Shown here in pieces: positions 23,357-31,929 of a DNA stretch of 64,000 bases. The notes under the pieces are model-generated. The model saw only the letters and a program-made list of their open reading frames with translations, was not told the DNA's origin and ran no database searches. The stretch comes from an uncultured Pseudomonadota bacterium (GTDB taxonomy: Bacteria; Pseudomonadota; Gammaproteobacteria; Steroidobacterales; Steroidobacteraceae). Positions within the stretch are counted from its first letter, which is position 1; every line of letters starts with the position of its first letter. The stretch covers positions 1-64,000 of the forward strand of contig CAIRLC010000007.1 in assembly GCA_903879335.1 (NCBI GenBank). Reading direction: 5' to 3'. A program made the position numbers and the translations under genes.

Positions 23357-25357
23357 ATGTCACGCGCCGCCCTTTTTGCGATCGCTCTGCTCTCGACTTG
23401 GAGTAGCGCATCGGCCTTAGCAGAGACACCGAGCCGTCTCGTGTCTGAGGACATCTATGCAACCCGCGCCGTCAGCTCTCCAACCGTCTCACCCGATGGG
23501 CAATGGGTCGCGTATCTCGTCACCCTCAACGATCAAGAAGCCGATGAACGCCGCTCGGAGTTGCGCATGGTCGATGCAGCCGGCCATGAGACCATCACAC
23601 TCGCGGCTGCATCCGCCTCGCTGCGCTCGCCGCGTTTTAGCCCCGACGGGCGCTATGTTTCATATATCGCCGCTCCTGGCGACGCGGAACATAGCCAAAT
23701 CTTGCTGCTCGATAGGCGCGGTGGCGAGCCGGTCGCTCTGACCAATGTCAACGGCGATCTGGCCGAATATGCGTGGTCACCTGACGGGAAATACATTGTG
23801 GCCTCCATCGAGGCCGGCGACCCAGACAACGCCAAGGCCGACCAAAGACCACAACCGATAGTGATTCGAGACTGGCATTTCAAACAGGATGTGCAGGGAT
23901 ATTTGGCGAGTGGACATGATCGTCATCTCATCAAAATCAAGGTTCCCGAGGGAACCATTACTCCCCTAACTAACGATCCGGCACAAAACGAGGATCATCC
24001 GACCTGGTCGCCCGACGGCCACTGGATTGCATTTACCCGGACCCACGAGAAGGGGGGCGACCGTGATGCCTGCAACGACATCGCAGTCATACCTGCCGAA
24101 GGTGGATCTCCGAGAGTCTTAACTCGAGCGTATGTCAGCAACCAGCAATCCTTAGAGTTCACTGCAGACAGCCAAAACTTGGCTTATCGGGTTGGCTTTG
24201 AAGCTAAGTATTACGCCTATCAACAGGATCAATTGGAGCTCATTCCTGTCTCCGGCGGGAATCCGCGCAACCTGACGCGATCGCTTGATCGAGCCATTTC
24301 TAGCACTGCGGTTCTATCTGACGGGCAATCAATTCTCATCACCATTGAAGACGATACCAGCATTTATCCAGCAAGCATCAACCTGCCAACTGGGAAGATC
24401 ACTCGACTCTTGGACGGTAAGCGGGTGCTCGCACAACTCGCGAGCGGAGGTCGACTCGTCGTTGGTGTCGGCGGAAATGACACGTCTGCTGATGAGATTT
24501 ACGCATTGGAGCAATCAGGTCTTCGACAACTCACGCATGAAACAGCCGCTTTCATGAGTCGAATCGAACTCGGCTCGGTGGAAGATTTATCGTTCAAAAG
24601 CCGCGATGGCACTGAAATTCACGGGCTCATCACGAAACCGCCCGGCTATGTTGCAGGCCGCCGATATCCCATGATCTTATGGATTCATGGCGGCCCTTCC
24701 GGTCAAGACCAACACACGCAGTCTTTTGAGGACTACCAGTTTTATCGTCAATTTATGGCATCCCGCGGTTATGTCGTCGTTGGCATCAACTATCGCGGGA
24801 GCAGTGGTCGAGGTTTTGAATTTGCCCGGGCCATCCATGCTGATTGGGGCCATAAGGAAGTTGAGGATCTATTGGCCGGCGTCGACGCAGTTGTCGCTGC
24901 CGGGCTCGCTGATCCCAATCGGCTCGCAATTGGCGGGTGGAGCTATGGCGGAATCCTGACGGACTACACGATCGCAACTGACAAACGTTTTAAAGTCGCC
25001 ACCAGCGGCGCCGGCAGTGCCAATCAATTGCAGATGTACGGAGTCGATCAGTATGTCTTGCAGTATGAAAACGAGCTGGGGTTGCCGTGGAAAAATACGG
25101 ATACTTGGATGAAAGTGTCCTATCCATTCTTCCATGCCGATCGCATTCACACGCCAACCCTGTTTATGGGCGGCAGTCGCGACTTTAACGTTCCAGTAGC
25201 CGGAGGCGAACAGATGTATCAGGCCTTACGCACGCTAGGCGTACCCACAGAATTAGTGGTTTACCCGAACCAGTTTCATGACGTCACGCGCCCATCGTTC
25301 GTTTTGGATCGTCTGAATAGAGTAGACGCGTGGTTTACGCGTTTTTTGGGACAGTAG
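23357..25357 (+). CDS. Secreted S9-family (prolyl oligopeptidase-type) serine peptidase
   Basis: The 666-residue precursor has a signal peptide (AALFAIALLSTWSSASALAE). An N-terminal WD40-like beta-propeller with PDGQWVAY, SPDGRYVSYI and SPDGHWIAF repeats follows, then a C-terminal alpha/beta hydrolase domain from about residue 400. The catalytic triad is S529 (GGWSYGG), D609 (GSRDFNVP) and H641 (NQFHDVT). It should cleave short peptides in the periplasm or outside. GGAG lies 7 bases before ATG 23357. It sits beside other exported peptidases and the APC permease at 25462. Confidence 0.9.
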   Translation: MSRAALFAIALLSTWSSASALAETPSRLVSEDIYATRAVSSPTVSPDGQWVAYLVTLNDQEADERRSELRMVDAAGHETITLAAASASLRSPRFSPDGRYVSYIAAPGDAEHSQILLLDRRGGEPVALTNVNGDLAEYAWSPDGKYIVASIEAGDPDNAKADQRPQPIVIRDWHFKQDVQGYLASGHDRHLIKIKVPEGTITPLTNDPAQNEDHPTWSPDGHWIAFTRTHEKGGDRDACNDIAVIPAEGGSPRVLTRAYVSNQQSLEFTADSQNLAYRVGFEAKYYAYQQDQLELIPVSGGNPRNLTRSLDRAISSTAVLSDGQSILITIEDDTSIYPASINLPTGKITRLLDGKRVLAQLASGGRLVVGVGGNDTSADEIYALEQSGLRQLTHETAAFMSRIELGSVEDLSFKSRDGTEIHGLITKPPGYVAGRRYPMILWIHGGPSGQDQHTQSFEDYQFYRQFMASRGYVVVGINYRGSSGRGFEFARAIHADWGHKEVEDLLAGVDAVVAAGLADPNRLAIGGWSYGGILTDYTIATDKRFKVATSGAGSANQLQMYGVDQYVLQYENELGLPWKNTDTWMKVSYPFFHADRIHTPTLFMGGSRDFNVPVAGGEQMYQALRTLGVPTELVVYPNQFHDVTRPSFVLDRLNRVDAWFTRFLGQ

Positions 25358-25365
25358 TCCTCATT

Positions 25366-25400
25366 AAAAAGGCCGGGACTCGACTCAACGTGTCCCGGCC
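25366..25400 (-). terminator. Rho-independent terminator for the APC permease gene
   Basis: GGCCGGGAC (25371-25379) pairs perfectly with GTCCCGGCC (25392-25400) across a 12-base loop, and on the minus strand it is followed by five Ts (25366-25370). It lies between two convergent genes and could also work for the S9 peptidase. Confidence 0.8.
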
Positions 25401-25461
25401 ATCACTCACGCGCCTCGCGTCATTCGAATCTCTGGTCTCTCACGGAAATAAGCTTTGTGGA

Positions 25462-26784
25462 TCAATGCGTTGATTTTCGTCGCGACCACAGATAAATCGG
25501 TAGAGCAAGCCCGATCATCGCGAGTGCGGCTATCGCAGAATGCGTGTCATCCGACACGGTCGCCACCAAAAAACCCACCGAACCAATCAAGACGAGTGCG
25601 GTACTGATTGGGTAGCCCACGACCCTGAATGGGCGCGCTGTGTTGGGTTCCCGGCGTCGTAAGGTGAAGACCGCTACGTAGGCAGACACGTAGTTCAGGA
25701 CAAAGAGGACGGCAGCAACCGCAACTAAAAACTTTAGGGAGCCAGAAACAATCATGATTGCGGCCGCAATCGCGGTCGATACTAAGGCCACGTGGGGCGT
25801 GCCGCCTTCCCGAACTTGGGTTACTCGAGCTGGCACGAGACCGTCCCGGCCGAGCGCATACAAAATTCTAGGGGTGCCAAGGAAAATTGCATTGATCAGG
25901 GACAGCACTGTGAGTAACGAAACGATCGTCACGAATGCGGCACCCCCGTGCGGCAAAATCATGTTCGCGACATCAGCAGCCGGTAGCGTTGACGCTGCCA
26001 ATGCCGGGACCGATAGCGCATGGAGGAAGCCCGCATTGATGAGGACGTAGAGCACCGTAATCAAGACGGCGCAAGTGATCATTGAGCGAGGCACATTACG
26101 CGCCGGATCGACAGTTTCTTCGGCCATATAGATCGCCCCATACCATCCGTCGTAGGTCACGATCACGTTACGTAAGGCCACAACAGCCGCTCCGATCGTG
26201 AACGCGACGGGCGCTGCGGGCGCAGCAGACACCGTCGCGGACGCCACCGGCGTGGCCACAAATCCGGCAATGGCAAGCGCGACCAGCATCAAACCAACCA
26301 GCGCGCTAATCCCATTCTGCAGGCCGCTGCCGACTTTGAGCCCCATCCAATGAAGACCGGTAAATGCCCCCACGATCGCCAGCGCCACACTTTGTTCGTG
26401 GCCGATAAAAACCGGTTCGAATTTGCCGAGAAAATCGGCCGCGGTATAGGCGGCGTATGCGACTGTAATGCAGTTAAGCATCCAGTCGTTCCATCCAATC
26501 ACGAAGCCTGCCGCGGGACCGAAAGCGCGGCGCGAATAGACATAGAAGCCGCCAGCCGTGGGCATCATGGCGGCCAATTCGGCCACGGACACCGCACCGA
26601 GAAGGGCGTAACCACCGCCAATGATCCACGTCATCAACGTGGCACGGGAGTCTCCCAGGGCGGCAACCACCTCGCCAGGCAGTCGAAGGATTCCGACGCC
26701 GATGGTATTTCCGAATGCGAGCGCTATCGTGAAGCCGAAGCCCAGAATTCTGGTCAAGCTGCCCGCTGTTTTTCCACTCGCCAT
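25462..26784 (-). CDS. APC-superfamily amino acid permease
   Basis: The 440-residue membrane protein has about 12 hydrophobic segments. The hallmark first helix is GFTIALAFGNTIGVGILRLPG, followed by MPTAGGFYVYSRRAFGPAAG, the APC substrate-binding and gating motifs. It should import an amino acid or amine by cation symport or exchange. ATG 26784 has a G-rich ribosome-binding site (GGGGGC) 4-5 bases upstream; the frame stays open to 26898. It is divergent, by 102 bp, from a periplasmic phenylalanine-pathway fusion. This suggests aromatic amino acid or precursor transport, but specificity cannot be read from sequence. Confidence 0.85.
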   Translation of the reverse strand: MASGKTAGSLTRILGFGFTIALAFGNTIGVGILRLPGEVVAALGDSRATLMTWIIGGGYALLGAVSVAELAAMMPTAGGFYVYSRRAFGPAAGFVIGWNDWMLNCITVAYAAYTAADFLGKFEPVFIGHEQSVALAIVGAFTGLHWMGLKVGSGLQNGISALVGLMLVALAIAGFVATPVASATVSAAPAAPVAFTIGAAVVALRNVIVTYDGWYGAIYMAEETVDPARNVPRSMITCAVLITVLYVLINAGFLHALSVPALAASTLPAADVANMILPHGGAAFVTIVSLLTVLSLINAIFLGTPRILYALGRDGLVPARVTQVREGGTPHVALVSTAIAAAIMIVSGSLKFLVAVAAVLFVLNYVSAYVAVFTLRRREPNTARPFRVVGYPISTALVLIGSVGFLVATVSDDTHSAIAALAMIGLALPIYLWSRRKSTH

Positions 26785-26848
26785 GATTGCCCCCACGGAT
26801 ATCCCTGAGCAGCATACCTTCGTGGCCTTTAACTGTCCCGGCGCAGAT

Positions 26849-26870
26849 ATTGGTAGGCTTGAATACCGAT
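26849..26870. promoter_or_regulatory. Imperfect dyad before the AroQ-PheC fusion gene
   Basis: ATTGGTA (26849-26855) and TACCGAT (26864-26870) form an inverted repeat with one mismatch and an 8-bp spacer, 16 bp upstream of the ATG at 26887 in the divergent promoter region. It may be an operator shared with the permease. Confidence 0.25.
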
Positions 26871-26886
26871 CAGGACTCCATAACCT

Positions 26887-28146
26887 ATGCCATTGCAAAG
26901 AATTTTTCGGATAAGCCTGCTTATTCTCGCTCTGTGCCCACCTACCGCAGGGGCGGCGGGGCCTGCCTTAGACGATAGGTCTTCACTCGTTACGCATGTG
27001 CTTGCGCTGCTCGACGAGCGTATCGGCTTGATGCCGGATGTTGCGGCCGCCAAGTGGATCGCCCATCAGCCGGTCGGTGATCCCGCCAGAGAAGCCCAAG
27101 TCGTTGCCAGTTTTGGCGAACTCGTCAGCAGTTACGGATTGGCGCGCAGTCCATCGGAAGCGCTGATGAGACTTGAAATCAATGCGGCTCGAGACGTTCA
27201 GACGAGCCATTTGGATCGTTGGTCGCAAGAGGGAAAGGGTCCAGACGTCGCGCCTTCTTTGCAGGACGAGATTCGACCCAAGATTGACCGCATCACTCGA
27301 GAACTGGCGTCGGCGTTGTATCTCGCTGCGCCTTTTTTGGACTCCGAAGAACTCAGCGCTCAGGTAGCGCAACTTCCCGCACAGCACTGGAGCGAGCCCC
27401 ACCAACGGGCGTTAACGAACGCCCTGCGCAACGTCCGGTTGGAAACCCCGCGCACGACAGATCGATTAAAACGATCCGGGCACCTACGCGTCGGGGTACC
27501 GGCCGACTACGCCCCTTTCGCATGGCAAGAGGACCAACACTTGGTCGGGGCCGATATCGACTTAATTGAGGAGATCGCAGGCCCATTAGGCCTCAAGCCG
27601 ATCTACATTCGAAGCAGTTGGTCGACGCTGTTAGACGACCTCGCGGCAGACCACTTTGATATCGCGATCGGCGGCATTTCAGTCAACGAGAAGCGTCGTG
27701 AGCGGGCGGGATTTTCAATCTCTTTAGTCACCGGGGGAAAAACGGCGATCGGGCGTTGCAGCGACGTGGCTCGTTTCTCAATCGCTGAAAACATCGACCA
27801 AGAAGGAATTCGAGTCATCGAAAACCCCGGCGGAACGAATGAGATTTTTGCGCGCAAACATCTACAGCACGCGCGCCTCACTGTGCATATCGATAACATC
27901 AGCATCTTTGATGAACTGGCATTGGGTCATGCCGACGTCATGTATACGGATGATTTTGAGGTGTCCCGGGTAGCGCGGCGTTATCCGACGCTGTGCCGCT
28001 TGCTGGAAGCGACGTTTGAGCCAGCAGATAAGGCGATATTGCTGCCTTTAAGTGACGATTGGCCTGGTGTTTTCAATCCGGTGGTAGCGCCGGTTGTCGA
28101 ACAGCACAAATATTTGGAATTTTTAACTCGCGCGATCGCTCGATGA
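26887..28146 (+). CDS. Secreted chorismate mutase (gamma AroQ) fused to cyclohexadienyl dehydratase-like domain
   Basis: The 419-residue protein has a signal peptide (residues 1-24). Residues about 32-185 match secreted gamma-class AroQ chorismate mutase: LDERIGLMPDVAAAKW with R45 and K56, then MRLEINAARDVQ. Residues about 192-419 match the solute-binding-protein-like cyclohexadienyl dehydratase PheC: RLKRSGHLRVGVPADYAPF, then FDIAIGGISVNEKRRERAGF and the PheC-type NPGGTNEIFARKH. Together they would convert chorismate through prephenate or arogenate to phenylpyruvate or phenylalanine in the periplasm. Separate *AroQ and PheC proteins are known; in this gene they form one chain. The Shine-Dalgarno sequence is weak (AGGA about 11 bases upstream). 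It is divergent from an amino acid permease. Confidence 0.82.
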   Translation: MPLQRIFRISLLILALCPPTAGAAGPALDDRSSLVTHVLALLDERIGLMPDVAAAKWIAHQPVGDPAREAQVVASFGELVSSYGLARSPSEALMRLEINAARDVQTSHLDRWSQEGKGPDVAPSLQDEIRPKIDRITRELASALYLAAPFLDSEELSAQVAQLPAQHWSEPHQRALTNALRNVRLETPRTTDRLKRSGHLRVGVPADYAPFAWQEDQHLVGADIDLIEEIAGPLGLKPIYIRSSWSTLLDDLAADHFDIAIGGISVNEKRRERAGFSISLVTGGKTAIGRCSDVARFSIAENIDQEGIRVIENPGGTNEIFARKHLQHARLTVHIDNISIFDELALGHADVMYTDDFEVSRVARRYPTLCRLLEATFEPADKAILLPLSDDWPGVFNPVVAPVVEQHKYLEFLTRAIAR

Positions 28147-28552
28147 TTTTAGTGCCACCCACCCAGCGCGTCATCATCCACCTGATCACGTTGTAACCAC
28201 AGACCACCGGATTGAAAGATCAGCGCTGTTGCCCCTCCTCTGCCTGATAGATTGGCCCGTGGCGAACCATGCTGAGTCGAGCAACGTGATGAACTCTCCG
28301 CAGGCGCCCTTAATTTCACGACCTGCGAACCCGGCATGGCGCGGATTTTATTTTTGGGTTTAAGTCCATCTCGATTCATGGAGGGAGTTTGGGCGACCTG
28401 TACGGCCATGCCTTTACCGTATGCGCACGACATGCCGATCAGGAGATCAAATGACGCACTTTCCTCATGGAGTTTGCAGAATCCCAGAGCAATCACTAGC
28501 GTAGCGCCTCGGCTCCCGGCTACCGTGGGGCACTAGTCTATAGGAGACCGTT
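28147..28552. other. Intergenic region, about 400 bp, no supported gene
   Basis: The stretch between the AroQ-PheC fusion and the M24 peptidase contains a 115-codon minus-strand frame (28149-28496) and a 66-codon plus-strand frame. Both lack recognisable motifs and good ribosome-binding sites. I see no tRNA, clear promoter or strong terminator. It may hold a decayed gene or a long leader. Confidence 0.4.
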
Positions 28553-29830
28553 ATGCTGACTCGCCGCCGCTTATTCAGTTCCGTAGCCGCCACATCGCTG
28601 CTCGGCGTTGCCGGCTGCAAGACGACAGCGCAGAGCGTGACCAGACACCCGTTCCCCGCGTTGAAGTCACGTGCGCATGAAGCGACTCCTATCCGCCCGG
28701 GCGAGTACCTTGCCCGGCAGCAACAGGCCCGCGCACTGATGGCTGATGCCGCACTGGATGCCATCATCTTGGCTGAGGGCACGTCATTAACGTATTTCAG
28801 TGGAGCGAAGTGGTGGGGCTCCGAGCGCCTGTTTGCCATGGTTCTGCCAGCCCGCGGCGAAGCGTTTTATATTTGCCCGGCATTCGAGGAAGGGCGAGCC
28901 TTAGAGCAAATCTCCGCCCGAGAGCCGGGTGCGTCTGTGGATGTCAGAACATGGCAGGAAGATCAAAGCCCATACACGCTCTTGGCGCAGGGTTTGCGAG
29001 ATCGAGGGATAGCAACCGGCCGCGTGGGACTTGAAGAGAATGTCCGGTTTGTTTTCGCTGATGGCATAGCACGGGCCGCACCACAGCTGCACTTGACTAG
29101 CGCGACCGTGGTGACTGCCGGGTGCCGGATGATTAAAAGCACCCATGAATTGTCCTTAATGCGACTTGCCTCAGAAGTCACCTTGTCTGCCTACGAAGCA
29201 ACTTGGAGCGCGCTCCAGCTGGGCATGACGCCGACCGACATCACCGAATTATCGCGTCAAGCGCACGCTGCCCTCGGATTCGAGGGTGCCGCCGATCTCG
29301 TATTGATCGGTTCAGCCTCGTCCTTCCCGCACGGGTCACGCCAAGCGACTCGCGTGGAGGAGGGCTCTATCGTTTTGTTTGACGGGGGCGGGACGGTTGA
29401 GGGTTATAAGTCCGATTTGAGTCGAACATTTGTGATCGGCCGACCAACCGATCGCATGCGGCACGTGTTCGACGTGGTGCGCAAAGCGCAAACCGCTGCG
29501 CTCGCCGCAGCGCGGCCAGGGGTTCTTTGCGGAGACGTCGACGCGGCAGCCCGCGCAGTGGTTAGTGCCGCAGGCTACGGGCCGGATTACGCCCACTTCA
29601 CGCATCGAGTCGGCCATGGAATCGGAATGGATGGCCATGAATGGCCGTATTTAGTTCGCGGCAATTCGACTCCACTGAAGGCCGGCATGACCACCAGTAA
29701 TGAACCAGGCATTTACCTGGCTGGCGAATTCGGCATCCGGCTCGAAGACGATATGCACATCACTGAGTCGGGGGCTGAGTTATTCACCCCGCAAAGCCCT
29801 TCACTTGAACATCCTTTTGAGCGAGCCTGA
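28553..29830 (+). CDS. M24-family metallopeptidase (Xaa-Pro peptidase-like) lipoprotein
   Basis: The 425-residue protein begins with an RRR-containing leader and a lipobox ending GVAGC (C22), so it is probably a lipoprotein exported through Tat. The N-terminal creatinase-like domain spans about residues 50-190. The C-terminal pita-bread catalytic domain has metal ligands D277 (LFDGGG), D288 (KSDLSRTF), H355 (RVGHGIGMDGHE), E384 (TSNEPGIY) and E398 (RLEDDMHI), all five present. It should remove N-terminal residues before proline from peptides. GGAG lies 6 bases before ATG 28553. It is convergent with the PPK2 gene (3-bp gap). Confidence 0.88.
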   Translation: MLTRRRLFSSVAATSLLGVAGCKTTAQSVTRHPFPALKSRAHEATPIRPGEYLARQQQARALMADAALDAIILAEGTSLTYFSGAKWWGSERLFAMVLPARGEAFYICPAFEEGRALEQISAREPGASVDVRTWQEDQSPYTLLAQGLRDRGIATGRVGLEENVRFVFADGIARAAPQLHLTSATVVTAGCRMIKSTHELSLMRLASEVTLSAYEATWSALQLGMTPTDITELSRQAHAALGFEGAADLVLIGSASSFPHGSRQATRVEEGSIVLFDGGGTVEGYKSDLSRTFVIGRPTDRMRHVFDVVRKAQTAALAAARPGVLCGDVDAAARAVVSAAGYGPDYAHFTHRVGHGIGMDGHEWPYLVRGNSTPLKAGMTTSNEPGIYLAGEFGIRLEDDMHITESGAELFTPQSPSLEHPFERA

Positions 29831-29833
29831 CCT

Positions 29834-30739
29834 TTAAGTGCGCAACAGTTGCCGACGGAGTTCAGACAGGCGTCGCTCATCCAGAGTCGATACGGGTGAG
29901 CGCTGCAGCGGTAACGACGCAATAGTAGCGGACAAAATAGCGGCCACTGCCGCGCGGGCAATGTGTTTATTGTCTGCCGGGATCAGGAACCATGGAGCGT
30001 GTGCCGTACTGGTGGCCGCCAGCATGTCTTCATAAGCATGCATGTATTTGTCCCAGTAACTCCGTTCCTCAACATCCGAAATCGAGAACTTCCAGTGCTT
30101 TTCCCGCGTATCGATCCGCTTGAGGAGCCGGGAAAGCTGTTCCTCACGCGACATGTGGAGATAAAACTTTAGGACCACCGTACCGTTGCGGACCAAATGC
30201 CGCTCAAAGGCATTGATGTCATCGAACCTAGAACGCCATAGACGGGGCCCTTTTTCCGTCGGCGGTAATTTTCTGGCTTCCAGCAACTCTGGATGTACGC
30301 GGACGACCAGCACTTCCTCGTAGTAGGAACGATTGAAAATCCCGATCCGCCCGCGTGCTGGCAGGCGGTTGGAATAACGCCACAGGTAATTGTGGGCCAA
30401 CTCCTCAGCAGAGGGCACGCCGAAACTATGCACTTCGCAGCCTTGCGGGCTTACGCCACTCATGACGTGCTTGATCGTGCCGTCCTTGCCCGAGGCGTCC
30501 ATGCCCTGCAGTATCATAAGTACGGCTTGCGTATTACTGGCCCACAATTGCTCCTGCTCTGCGGCCAACTCCGTGCGGCTATGCTCCAACAGTGATTCCA
30601 TACGGGCTTGGAGCGGCGCTCGTCCCGGCAATATATAGCGTTCCAGATCAGAGCCGACGGCGTCTCGATGCGAAAGTCGGATCCGCGCCCCTGGTTTCAC
30701 GCGGCAGTGCTTGATAAGCCGATGGTGCTGTTTAGACAT
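29834..30739 (-). CDS. Polyphosphate kinase 2 family protein
   Basis: The 301-residue protein has the PPK2 core: Walker A GMDASGKDG at about residues 79-87, then KHVMSGVSPQGCEVHSFGVP, the lid-like HNYLWRYSNRLPARGRIGIF, Walker-B-like IFNRSYYEEVLVVRVHPE and the C-terminal KRIDTREKHWKFSISDVEER. Such enzymes transfer phosphate between polyphosphate and nucleotides (NMP or NDP), linking polyphosphate stores to nucleotide energy. The KHVMSGVNP-like segment suggests the class that acts on AMP and ADP, but class is not certain. ATG 30739 has AAGG 9 bases upstream and is preferred to ATG 30760. It is divergent from trmB. Confidence 0.88.
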   Translation of the reverse strand: MSKQHHRLIKHCRVKPGARIRLSHRDAVGSDLERYILPGRAPLQARMESLLEHSRTELAAEQEQLWASNTQAVLMILQGMDASGKDGTIKHVMSGVSPQGCEVHSFGVPSAEELAHNYLWRYSNRLPARGRIGIFNRSYYEEVLVVRVHPELLEARKLPPTEKGPRLWRSRFDDINAFERHLVRNGTVVLKFYLHMSREEQLSRLLKRIDTREKHWKFSISDVEERSYWDKYMHAYEDMLAATSTAHAPWFLIPADNKHIARAAVAAILSATIASLPLQRSPVSTLDERRLSELRRQLLRT

Positions 30740-30865
30740 TGCATGGAACCTTGTTGTCATTATCTTGAGTGTGCGCCGGATACCAATCAGGCGAAAGCGC
30801 TGGAACCCGTCATTGCAACAGGCGACACTGTTACCCTACTCCATTCTCCTAGATGTTCAGTTCAG

Positions 30866-31561
30866 ATGACCGAATCCGCTCCCCAAGAACCGCGCGCCTC
30901 CATAAAGTCTTTCGTCCTTCGCACGGGGCGAATGACTGCCGCTCAATTGCGTGCGCTTGAAGACTTGTGGCCACGTTACGGATTAGAACCCGCCAATGAT
31001 CTTTACGATCTCGACTCGATATTCGGGCGTTCAGCGCCACGGACTATCGAAATTGGCTTCGGAGATGGGGAGCTACTGGTGACGCTGGCCGCGGCCAATC
31101 CGCATCGCGACTATATTGGCTTTGAGGTCCATACGCCTGGCGTCGGTCACTGTTTACTGCGTGCAGCTGAACTCGGGCTCGCCAACCTACGCTTAGTTCG
31201 AGCCGACGCAGTCGAGATCCTGTCGCGCTGCATCGGCAGCGATACCCTTGATGAAGTTTTGGTGTACTTCGCGGATCCATGGCCGAAAAAACGGCATAAC
31301 AAGCGTCGTATTATCCAAACGCCGTTCGCGACGCTCATTGCGTCTCGATTGCGCAGCGGTGGGACATTACGCCTAGCGACAGACTGGGTTCCCTATGCTG
31401 AATGGATGAGGGAAGTTCTGGATCCACACCCTAACTTTCGCAATGCCGCCGGTGACGCCGGCTATGTACCGCGGCCAACATCACGGCCAGTCACGAAATT
31501 TGAACGGCGCGGCGAACGACTCGGTCACGAAGTCCGTGATTTGGAATACATCCGTCGTTAA
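30866..31561 (+). CDS. trmB: tRNA (guanine-N7-)-methyltransferase
   Basis: The 231-residue protein is TrmB, which makes m7G46 in tRNA using SAM. The SAM site is RTIEIGFGDGELLVTLAA. The family motifs YIGFEVHTPGVGHCL and YFADPWPKKRHNKRRI are present, and the C-terminal TKFERRGERLGHEVRDL is conserved. The usual E. coli-type segment reads very closely. The frame is open upstream to 30608, but ATG 30866 (MTESAPQEPRASIKSFVLR) gives the family length and avoids overlapping ppk2. It is convergent with the Rieske gene (2-bp gap). Confidence 0.93.
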   Translation: MTESAPQEPRASIKSFVLRTGRMTAAQLRALEDLWPRYGLEPANDLYDLDSIFGRSAPRTIEIGFGDGELLVTLAAANPHRDYIGFEVHTPGVGHCLLRAAELGLANLRLVRADAVEILSRCIGSDTLDEVLVYFADPWPKKRHNKRRIIQTPFATLIASRLRSGGTLRLATDWVPYAEWMREVLDPHPNFRNAAGDAGYVPRPTSRPVTKFERRGERLGHEVRDLEYIRR

Positions 31562-31563
31562 GT

Positions 31564-31929
31564 TTAAGGGTCGTAGTCTTGCATCTGAAACGCCGATGCC
31601 AGCACGACCCAATCGTCCTCAATCTCAACCGGCACGGACTGCAAGGATCGGCCTAAACACGGGCCGGTTACGCATAGGCCACGCAGTAGATCAAATTGGG
31701 CCGCATGCGAGCTGCAGATAATGGCCTGACCGTCTAGGGTCAAAAAGTGATCAGGTCGCAAATCAAGCGGATGCCCAGCATGCGGGCAACGGTTGACATA
31801 GGCGCGTACGACCGCTCCTTGACGCACGACAAACGCGCGCAGAGGCCAGTCGCCAGCTCCAACACGAAAACTCCGTGCCCCCGGGTCGCTCAAGTCATTG
31901 AATCGGCAAATACGCTGGCTCAACGGCAC
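31564..31929 (-). CDS. Rieske [2Fe-2S] protein
   Basis: The 121-residue soluble protein has both Rieske boxes: C48-P-H50 in NRCPHAGHPLD and C72-S-S-H75 in ICSSHAAQFD. Two cysteines and two histidines therefore bind a [2Fe-2S] cluster. It resembles small stand-alone Rieske proteins of the NirD/ferredoxin type and probably carries electrons in the cytosol. It starts at GTG 31929, immediately after the ampG stop (TGAGTG), so it is the second gene of that operon. Its partner oxygenase or reductase is not encoded nearby. Confidence 0.88.
   Translation of the reverse strand: MPLSQRICRFNDLSDPGARSFRVGAGDWPLRAFVVRQGAVVRAYVNRCPHAGHPLDLRPDHFLTLDGQAIICSSHAAQFDLLRGLCVTGPCLGRSLQSVPVEIEDDWVVLASAFQMQDYDP

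Noticed and set aside
28149-28496. 115-codon minus-strand ORF between the AroQ-PheC fusion and the M24 peptidase
   Set aside because: No motif, signal or convincing ribosome-binding site; reported only as unassigned intergenic sequence.
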